Assembly (NCBI GenBank): GCA_035485275.1
Contig: DATHOE010000039.1
Span: 1-34,219 of the forward strand
Direction of reading: 5' to 3'
Source: DAIDJD01 sp035485275
Lineage (GTDB): Bacteria > Oederibacteriota > JAJYGY01 > DAIDJD01
DNA: 34,219 nt
The position numbers were made by a program, and so were the translations under genes. Every line of letters starts with the position of its first letter. The stretch's first letter is position 1. Under the pieces are notes generated by a model. That model made no database searches. It saw nothing but the letters and a program-made list of their open reading frames with translations, and was not told the DNA's origin. Positions 8,531 through 15,512 of this stretch are shown one piece after another.

Positions 8531-9412
8531 ATGGCGGCGATCCAGCTTGGAGCCCAAGGCCCGCCCGTGCTGGCCATCCAAAACGCCTTGATTGCCGGCG
8601 GATATCTGGCTGGTCCGGTGGACGGACTTTTTGGACCCATCACCCAAGCGGCCCTCATCGCATTTCAAAAATCAAAAAAACTGGCCCCTGACGGCATCCT
8701 GGGCCCGGACACCAAAGCCGCATTGTTCCCCCTCAGCGGCGACATCACCGCATTCCCCCGGGGCATTGACGTGTCCCATTACCAGGGCACGGTGAACTGG
8801 GCGCAGGTTTCCGCGGCCGGCTTCAGCTTCGTGTACGCCAAGACCACCGAGTCCTCGCAGAGCGTGGACCCCAGCTTCCAGCAGAATTGGTCCGCCTTGA
8901 AGAATGGGCCGCTGCTGCGGGGCGCCTACCATTATTTCGACACCGCGGCCCCGGCCGCGTCGCAGGCGGATTTTTTTTGCAAGACCCTCGGCGCCCTCGC
9001 CGCCACCGACCTGCCGCCGATGCTGGACTTCGAAGCCGCCGGCCAGGACTCCCTGACCCCGGCCCAGCGGGCGGGCGCGGCCTTGGCGTGGATGCAAAGC
9101 GTCGCGTCGAGCCTGGGCAGGAAGCCCATCCTCTACACCAATTCCGATTTTTTCGAGGACGGGGCCGGCGACAGCCTCCTCCTGGCCGGATACGAAATCT
9201 GGATGGCCCAGTACCCGGCCGACGGGCCGCAGACCCGATACGCGGCGTCCACCCCGCCGCCTTCCGTCCCCGTCCGCCTGCCCTCGGCCTGGACCCAATG
9301 GAATTTCTGGCAGTACACCGGCCAGGGCGTCATCCCCGGGGCCTTCAACGGCGAGAACCTGGTCGACTTCGACGTGTTCCAAGGCAGCTTGAAGGCCCTG
9401 GCGGGCCTTTGA
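8531..9412 (+). CDS. GH25 lysozyme (muramidase) with N-terminal peptidoglycan-binding domain
   Basis: The 293-residue protein has a PG_binding_1 domain at about residues 4-66 (VLAIQNALIAGGY, DGLFGPITQAALIAFQ, DGILGPDT). A GH25 catalytic domain follows from about 76 to 290, with FPRGIDVSHYQG (Asp80), FVYAKTTE, GAYHYFD, LDFEA (Asp166, Glu168), WQYT and a closing DFDVF. These are the acidic residues expected at the GH25 active site, so cleavage of the MurNAc-GlcNAc bond is likely. There is no signal peptide, as in phage endolysins, but no other phage genes are nearby. ATG 8531 follows GAGGGG at a normal distance. The next gene begins 24 bases after the stop, so the two are probably co-transcribed. 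Having the binding domain first rather than last is one of the known arrangements in bacteria. It may act at lysis, during assembly of an envelope-spanning structure, or by non-Sec export; which one cannot be told. Confidence 0.92.
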   Translation: MAAIQLGAQGPPVLAIQNALIAGGYLAGPVDGLFGPITQAALIAFQKSKKLAPDGILGPDTKAALFPLSGDITAFPRGIDVSHYQGTVNWAQVSAAGFSFVYAKTTESSQSVDPSFQQNWSALKNGPLLRGAYHYFDTAAPAASQADFFCKTLGALAATDLPPMLDFEAAGQDSLTPAQRAGAALAWMQSVASSLGRKPILYTNSDFFEDGAGDSLLLAGYEIWMAQYPADGPQTRYAASTPPPSVPVRLPSAWTQWNFWQYTGQGVIPGAFNGENLVDFDVFQGSLKALAGL

Positions 9413-9436
9413 TTGAACCCAATCCCAGGAGGAAGC

Positions 9437-10609
9437 ATGTTCGACTCTCCCATTCTCGATCTGGCCCTTGGCATGATCTTCGTGTACCTGATCATGAGCG
9501 TCCTGAGCTCCGCGCTGAAGGAACTGCTGGCCCAAGGCGTCAACCTCAGGGCCGTGGTCCTGGCAGACGCCGTCAAGAAGCTGCTGCAGGACGCGGACGG
9601 CACGGGCCTGACCGCCGATTTTTACCGCCATCCCCTGATCACGGTGCTGGCCGAACCCCGTAGCGCCAGCTGGCAGAAGGCCGTCGACCCCCTGCTTCCC
9701 GCCCCCGGACTGCCGGACAACATCCCGCCGGCCACCTTCGCCGCGGCCCTGTCCGACCTCATCGAGGACGGCGCGGTCCAGGGGCTGCTCAGGCTACGCG
9801 ACGCGGCGCTGGCGAACAGCTTCGGCGAGGACAAGGCTGCCGTTCTCGCGGCCATTGAAAAGGCGCGTGCCTGCCTGCACGAGGACCGCGTGGAGGCCGA
9901 AGCGCAGGTCAAGGTACTCCAGGGCATCGCCCAAAAATATCCGGAGCTGGGCCAAAAACTGGGTTTGGACGGGGTGTTTTCGGGGATCCTGGAGGAACTC
10001 AATGGAGGCGTCCCCCGCAGCGTCGAGGGCCTCGCCGCCGCGGTGGCGAAGCTCCCGGCCGGGGCCCTGCGGAGAACCTTCCGCCTGATCCTGCAAAAAT
10101 CCGCGGGCAACGCGGCGGCCCTGCAGATGAACCTGGTGCAATGGTTCAACAACGCCATGGACAAGGCCAGCGACCTCTACAAGCGCATGGCCCAGGTGGT
10201 CATTTTCGCCCTGGCCCTGGTCCTGGCCGTGGCCCTGAACGTCGACACCCTGAGCGTCACCAAAAACCTATGGAAGGACAAACACCTGCGGGACGTGGCC
10301 GCGGCCTCGGCCGCCCAATCGACCATGGCCCTGCCGGCCCAGGATCCGGGCGCCGAGGAGAACCTGCAGGCGGCGGGAAGCTCGCTGGCGGCCCTGCGCA
10401 GCGCGGACATCCCCATGGGCTGGAACCTGGACCCCAGCAAGAGCTGGTGGCAGGGCATTCAGTCGGCCTTCGCCAGCCAGAACAACGGCCTGTGGGTTCT
10501 GACCTGGCTGGGCTGGCTTCTGACCGCCTTGGCGGCTTCCCTGGGGGCGCCCTTCTGGTTCGACGCCATGGCGAAGTTCCTGAGCTTCAAGGACGGGACC
10601 GGGAAATAG
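9437..10609 (+). CDS. Three-segment membrane protein of an unnamed family
   Basis: The start is ATG 9437, directly behind a perfect AGGAGG (9427-9432), giving 390 residues; a TTG at 9413 is in frame but has no ribosome site. Hydrophobic segments lie at about residues 5-25, 252-268 and 351-371. Between the first two is a largely helical, charged region of over 220 residues. Distinctive stretches are WFNNAMDKASDLYKRMAQ just before the second segment and GAPFWFDAMAKFLSF near the C-terminus. I recall similar stretches in a broad family of bacterial hypothetical membrane proteins, but no function. Being placed right after a lysozyme without a signal peptide raises the idea of a holin-like or export partner. 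Its size and long soluble region do not resemble a classical holin, so that is speculation. Confidence 0.85.
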   Translation: MFDSPILDLALGMIFVYLIMSVLSSALKELLAQGVNLRAVVLADAVKKLLQDADGTGLTADFYRHPLITVLAEPRSASWQKAVDPLLPAPGLPDNIPPATFAAALSDLIEDGAVQGLLRLRDAALANSFGEDKAAVLAAIEKARACLHEDRVEAEAQVKVLQGIAQKYPELGQKLGLDGVFSGILEELNGGVPRSVEGLAAAVAKLPAGALRRTFRLILQKSAGNAAALQMNLVQWFNNAMDKASDLYKRMAQVVIFALALVLAVALNVDTLSVTKNLWKDKHLRDVAAASAAQSTMALPAQDPGAEENLQAAGSSLAALRSADIPMGWNLDPSKSWWQGIQSAFASQNNGLWVLTWLGWLLTALAASLGAPFWFDAMAKFLSFKDGTGK

Positions 10610-10664
10610 ATGTCTTAACCGGGGGCGCAAGTTGGCCCAGTACTGAATTCCAAAATACGATCTC

Positions 10665-10696
10665 AGCGACAGCCGGACTTTTTCCCAGCTGCCGCT
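10665..10696. repeat. Imperfect inverted repeat (12-base arms)
   Basis: AGCGACAGCCGG and CCAGCTGCCGCT pair at 10 of 12 positions around an 8-base loop containing five T residues. It lies in the convergent 199-bp gap next to the terminator candidate. It may be part of a termination region or a small mobile-repeat remnant; nothing else supports either reading. Confidence 0.35.
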
Positions 10697-10701
10697 CATA
10701 A

Positions 10702-10733
10702 GTGGCCCCTTAATTGCCGCCAAACGGGGCCGC
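10702..10733. terminator. Possible bidirectional terminator hairpin between convergent genes
   Basis: GTGGCCCC (10702-10709) pairs with GGGGCCGC (10726-10733) with one mismatch around a 16-base loop. It lies between the plus-strand membrane protein gene and the minus-strand porin-like gene, where a terminator is expected. A TTTT run follows only after about ten more bases, so this is not a textbook intrinsic terminator. Confidence 0.3.
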
Positions 10734-10808
10734 TCAGGTGCGCTTTTAGAGGAAATGTAAATAATACCGAGGGTTTTTGGCAATCGCCAACTCCGCGCCC
10801 GGATTAGC

Positions 10809-11528
10809 CTAAATCCACCAGTCAAGCGAAAGCGTCGAGGCGAAACCATCTAAATCCACAGGACCTTTCCAATCTAAAAAAACCGGAATATATCGGTAGC
10901 CAAGACTTAAGCCCAACGACACAGATCGATTGAAATAGTAATCGCAACCCAGGAAAATTTTTGCATCAAGCGCCATGTCCTCGTACGTCTCTGTGTAGTT
11001 TCCAAAAGCGAAGAAACTTGACGTCGAAGATCCAGTGTTAATTTCTCTCGCCATCGCGACACCAAAATCCAAACCCAAATTTAAATCAAGACTTCTAAAA
11101 ACAGATGGAAAAATATAAGCCCCACTCAACAAATATTCGGTGGCATCGAGGGTCCCCGTATACGTGGACGTATCGGCCGGCTGGACAAGCTCCGGGAATG
11201 GATCGTATATATACACGGCAGGATAAGATTGGGTTATCGAACGACTCCCCATATTTAAATAGTTTGCGTCAAATCCAACGGCCCAATGATCTGCAAACCT
11301 ATATTTCACTTCCAGTCCAAACTCCTCGCCCAAATTATTTTCCGAGCCGGAAGTTACCGGCGCAAAATCCGTGTCGGATATCGCAATATAGTCGCACCCA
11401 CCGGTCAATCCAAGGGCGAATTTCCCAATCTCCGGACTTTCTGCAAATGCAAGCGTACCGCGGATAAACATTCCAAATGCTAAAATAAAAAATGATCGCT
11501 TTCTTGTAACGAATATCCTAAATGACAT
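10809..11528 (-). CDS. Outer-membrane beta-barrel protein
   Basis: The 239-residue product starts with a basic N-terminus and a hydrophobic stretch ending in LAFAES, a clear Sec signal peptide cleaved near residue 29. The rest alternates polar and aromatic residues in strand-like pairs (KYRFADHWAVGFDANYLNMG, LDLNLGLDFGVAMAREI, SVSLGLSLGYRYIPVF). It ends in SLDWWI, an aromatic C-terminal strand of the kind the BAM machinery recognises. The size fits an 8-stranded OmpA/OmpW-like barrel. The DNA is noticeably poorer in G and C than the genes left and right, and codon use differs, suggesting later acquisition or weak selection. The start ATG 11528 follows GGAAC. There is no operon partner: the neighbours are a convergent gene and a toxin-antitoxin pair. 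A specific ligand cannot be assigned. Confidence 0.82.
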   Translation of the reverse strand: MSFRIFVTRKRSFFILAFGMFIRGTLAFAESPEIGKFALGLTGGCDYIAISDTDFAPVTSGSENNLGEEFGLEVKYRFADHWAVGFDANYLNMGSRSITQSYPAVYIYDPFPELVQPADTSTYTGTLDATEYLLSGAYIFPSVFRSLDLNLGLDFGVAMAREINTGSSTSSFFAFGNYTETYEDMALDAKIFLGCDYYFNRSVSLGLSLGYRYIPVFLDWKGPVDLDGFASTLSLDWWI

Positions 11529-11656
11529 TTTTTAGTTCCATAAAATAGACCGGAAATAATTGTGATTTTTTAGATTTTGAACCAGTTGCTCATGGGCCTG
11601 GATCTCCCATAGGCAAACGACCGGCCCCATAAAGGTTAGTTAAGGGCTCATCCGGG

Positions 11657-11956
11657 TCATCCTACCGCGTGCAAGGCCTTCTGCACAGCCTTGGGTTCGC
11701 GTTCAATAACCAAGAGGTAGGCTCTTGTCGGCCCCTCGGGCTGACGGGAACCTTGCTCCCAATGGCGCAAAGTGTTGACGCTGAATCCGAACCGGCTGGC
11801 GAAATTTTCTTGTGTCATGTCCAAGCCCGCCCGAATCGCCTTTACGTCAATTTTCTCCGGTACATGAACGCGAAATTTCTTTTTGTCGGCTTTGCCCTCG
11901 GCATAGACGATAGCTTCCTTGAGTCCACGTTTGATACTATCTGCGATTTTGCTCAT
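11657..11956 (-). CDS. higA: HigA-type antitoxin, XRE helix-turn-helix
   Basis: The 99-residue protein has a helix-turn-helix at about residues 45-68 (LDMTQENFASRFGFSVNTLRHW) followed by EQGSRQPEGPTRAYL, the usual signature of XRE antitoxins encoded downstream of HigB/RelE-like toxins. It should bind and neutralise the toxin and, through the DNA-binding domain, repress the pair. The start overlaps the toxin stop by 4 bases (ATGA), so translation is coupled. Two palindromes upstream of the toxin gene are the likely binding sites. Toxin-first order matches HigBA rather than RelBE. Confidence 0.88.
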   Translation of the reverse strand: MSKIADSIKRGLKEAIVYAEGKADKKKFRVHVPEKIDVKAIRAGLDMTQENFASRFGFSVNTLRHWEQGSRQPEGPTRAYLLVIEREPKAVQKALHAVG

Positions 11957-12309
11957 GACTTCCTCCTCTTATATGTATCCGCCAACAAGACCGTCAATTT
12001 CTTGAGATCATTGCGATCCTTCTGCTTCAAATCGGCGCGTTCGTTCTTTGCATACGCGGTGAGCGCGAAAAGGGGCAATCCCGCGTCGTGGTGAAAATAG
12101 ATCACCCTAGCGCCCCCTCTTTTGCCCCGACCCTCCAATGCCCACCGCAGTTTACGAACCCCTCCGGTTCCTGGAATCAAATCGCCGGACCTGGGGTAAA
12201 GAGCCAAGTAATCGATCAGAAGCCGCCGCTCCTCATCGTTCATTAGCTTACGAGTCGCGGAAATGAACTCCGGCGTCTCGACGACTGTAATAGGAGCCGA
12301 TTGGATCAT
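11953..12309 (-). CDS. higB: HigB/RelE-family toxin
   Basis: The protein shows the HigB/RelE-like fold signature: ITVVETPEF at the start, VRKLRWALEGRGKRGGARVIYF in the middle (the basic RNA-contacting region), and LTAYAKNERADL near the end. Such toxins cleave mRNA at the ribosome. I use ATG 12309 (118 residues). A TTG at 12345 would add 12 residues, but it would place an operator inside the coding region. The gene is followed by its antitoxin with a 4-base overlap. All family positions I can recognise are present, so the toxin looks intact. A plasmid-addiction or phage-defence role is possible; the pair sits in the AT-richer island next to core genes. Confidence 0.87.
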   Translation of the reverse strand: MIQSAPITVVETPEFISATRKLMNDEERRLLIDYLALYPRSGDLIPGTGGVRKLRWALEGRGKRGGARVIYFHHDAGLPLFALTAYAKNERADLKQKDRNDLKKLTVLLADTYKRRKS

Positions 12310-12320
12310 TGAATCGATAC

Positions 12321-12369
12321 TACTCCATTGGATTAGTGGCTTCAATAATAAAAGTAATCCAATGGATTA
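12321..12369. promoter_or_regulatory. Paired palindromic operators of the toxin-antitoxin operon
   Basis: A perfect palindrome TAATCCAATGGATTA (12355-12369) and a near copy TACTCCATTGGATTA (12321-12335) lie just upstream of the toxin start. Both fit TAnTCCA-N-TGGATTA. Their centres are 34 bases apart, about three helical turns, which suits two antitoxin dimers on one face. The distal site overlaps where a minus-strand promoter would lie (TTGTAC then a TTTATTAT stretch), so binding would block transcription. Confidence 0.72.
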
Positions 12370-12420
12370 GTACAATGTAATAAAAAAGCCTTATCTGGGT
12401 TAGCTAACTTGCATAAAACC

Positions 12421-12504
12421 CTATTTCTTTTTCCGGAGTCTCATAACGACCAAATAAACTATGGCGGCGCCGATCACCACAAAAGCTATATCTGATAAAT
12501 CAAC
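12421..12504 (-). other. Tiny hydrophobic open frame, possible gene remnant
   Basis: On the minus strand a frame of 28 codons between two TAG stops encodes a hydrophobic helix (IAFVVIGAAIVYLVV) followed by the basic tail MRLRKKK. It looks like a membrane anchor or the C-terminal sorting tail of a longer protein. There is no usual start codon before the helix; GTG 12480 would give only 19 residues. It lies between recR and the toxin operators. It may be a decayed fragment or chance. Confidence 0.2.
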
Positions 12505-12552
12505 CCCCTACGGCGCATGTAAAGGCCCCAATAAGCGAAGGACCCCGGCGCC

Positions 12553-13146
12553 CTAAACCTCCCGCCGCGCGGCCAGGGCCCGCGCCACGGTGACCTGGTC
12601 GGCGTACTCCAGTTCGCTTCCCTGCGGCAGGCCCGAGGCCAGGCGCGTCACCTTCAGGCCCAGGGGGCGCAGCAGGCGCGTCAGGTACAGCGAGGTGGCG
12701 TCTCCCTCCACGTCCGGGTCCAAGGCCAATATCACCTCCTCGAGCCCCTCGCTGCGGGCCAGCAGCTCGCGGACCTTGAGGGCCTCCGGGCCGATGCCCT
12801 CCAAGGGGGACAGGACGCCCAGGAGCACGTGGTAGCGGCCGCGGTAGTCGCCGGTGGCCTCGATCACGTCCACGTCGCGCGGATCCTCGACCACGCACAG
12901 CATCCTGGGGTCGCGGCGGCTGTCCGTGCAGAAGGCGCAGAGCTCCCCCGAGGCCAGGTAGCAGCAGCGCGAGCACAGGCGCACCTTGCCGTGCAGGGCC
13001 GTCAGGTCCTGGCCGAGCTTGCCGGCCAGGGAGGGGTCGGATTTGAGCAGGTGGAAGGCCAGGCGCTGGGCGCTCTTGGCGCCCACGCCCGGCAGGCGGG
13101 CGAGGTTCTCGACCAAACTCATGAAGGCGGGCGGATAGCTCGCCAT
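12553..13146 (-). CDS. recR: Recombination mediator RecR
   Basis: At 197 residues it has the usual RecR length. The N-terminal helix-hairpin-helix (LARLPGVGAKSAQRLAFHLL) is followed by a four-cysteine zinc finger (Cys58, Cys61, Cys70, Cys73) and a Toprim domain starting at CVVEDPRDVDVIE. The Walker-like end (DPDVEGDATSLYL, then RLASGLPQGSELEYAD) is complete. RecR works with RecO to load RecA onto gapped single-stranded DNA. ATG 13146 follows AGGA. It lies 8 bases after ybaB, and the order dnaX-ybaB-recR is a classical conserved cluster. Confidence 0.97.
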   Translation of the reverse strand: MASYPPAFMSLVENLARLPGVGAKSAQRLAFHLLKSDPSLAGKLGQDLTALHGKVRLCSRCCYLASGELCAFCTDSRRDPRMLCVVEDPRDVDVIEATGDYRGRYHVLLGVLSPLEGIGPEALKVRELLARSEGLEEVILALDPDVEGDATSLYLTRLLRPLGLKVTRLASGLPQGSELEYADQVTVARALAARREV

Positions 13147-13154
13147 GGGCCGTC

Positions 13155-13466
13155 CTAAAAAGGCAGTTTGAAGCCGCCGGTGAGCTTGCTCATCTCCGCG
13201 CCGGCGGCGCTTTGGGCCTGGTCCAGGGCCGCGTTGCAGGCGGCCAGCACGAGGTCCTGCAGCATTTCCTTGTCGCCGGACTTGGCCAGCTCGTCCTGGA
13301 TGATGACGCTCTTCAGCTTCAGGTCGCAGGTGGCCGTCACCGTGACCGCGCCCCCGCCCGCCGAGGCGGTCACGTCCCTGAGCGCGAGCTCCTCCTTGAG
13401 CTTGGCCATGCGGGCCTGCATCTGCTGCGCCTGCTTGAGCATGTTGCCCATGTTGCCTGGAAACAT
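13155..13466 (-). CDS. ybaB: Nucleoid-associated protein YbaB/EbfC
   Basis: A short protein (103 residues from ATG 13466) with the family start FPGNMGNMLKQAQQMQARMAKLKEEL, a long coiled-coil-forming helix, and then the beta core with GGGAVTVTATCDLKLKSV and a second helix ending in KLTGGFKLPF. YbaB forms dimers that bind DNA without strong sequence preference. I prefer ATG 13466 over an in-frame TTG at 13478 because G-rich sequence precedes it. It sits between dnaX and recR, its normal place. Confidence 0.95.
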   Translation of the reverse strand: MFPGNMGNMLKQAQQMQARMAKLKEELALRDVTASAGGGAVTVTATCDLKLKSVIIQDELAKSGDKEMLQDLVLAACNAALDQAQSAAGAEMSKLTGGFKLPF

Positions 13467-13496
13467 TTCAGCCCCCAATGAATCCCGTAAGAACTT

Positions 13497-15299
<1,803 letters not shown>

Positions 15300-15319
15300 T
15301 CGACTTTTCCCGTCGGCGC

Positions 15320-15431
15320 GGAGCTGGCGGCCAGGTGGCCGACTTCACACGGCGCCCAGGTACCGTTGCTCCCTTCCGGGCCTGGCGGGGTTCCCTGGGT
15401 GTCTCGTTGAGCCGGGCCCGGTCGCCAGCCC
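15320..15431 (-). ncRNA. ffs: Signal recognition particle RNA (4.5S type)
   Basis: The minus strand carries the SRP domain IV signature: CCAGGCCCGGAAGGGAGCAA, with the GGAAG tetraloop closed by G/C pairs and the asymmetric AGCAA loop. The termini pair: GCTGGCG (15429-15423) with CGCCAGC (15329-15323). The enclosed hairpin of about 110 bases fits the small bacterial SRP RNA. It binds Ffh and guides membrane-protein synthesis. Location just upstream of dnaX is common. The exact ends are estimates from the pairing. Confidence 0.92.
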
Positions 15432-15512
15432 GACGCCGACGCGCGGGGGGCGGAGCTGGCACCCCGGCTTGGATGCCGGGGATGAAGATGATAAGGCGGC
15501 CCTAGGGCAGGG

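Noticed and set aside
8531..10609. Prophage lysis module (endolysin plus holin)
   Set aside because: No phage structural, replication or integrase gene is present, and the membrane protein is far larger than a holin.
12399..12408. GTTAGCTAAC 10-base palindrome
   Set aside because: Single copy, short and not near a start; chance is the simplest explanation in this AT-rich stretch.
15462..15481. CCCCGGC/GCCGGGG hairpin as an intrinsic terminator after the YfhO-like gene
   Set aside because: The stem is only 7 pairs and neither strand has a T run after it. It may affect the SRP RNA promoter, but evidence is lacking.
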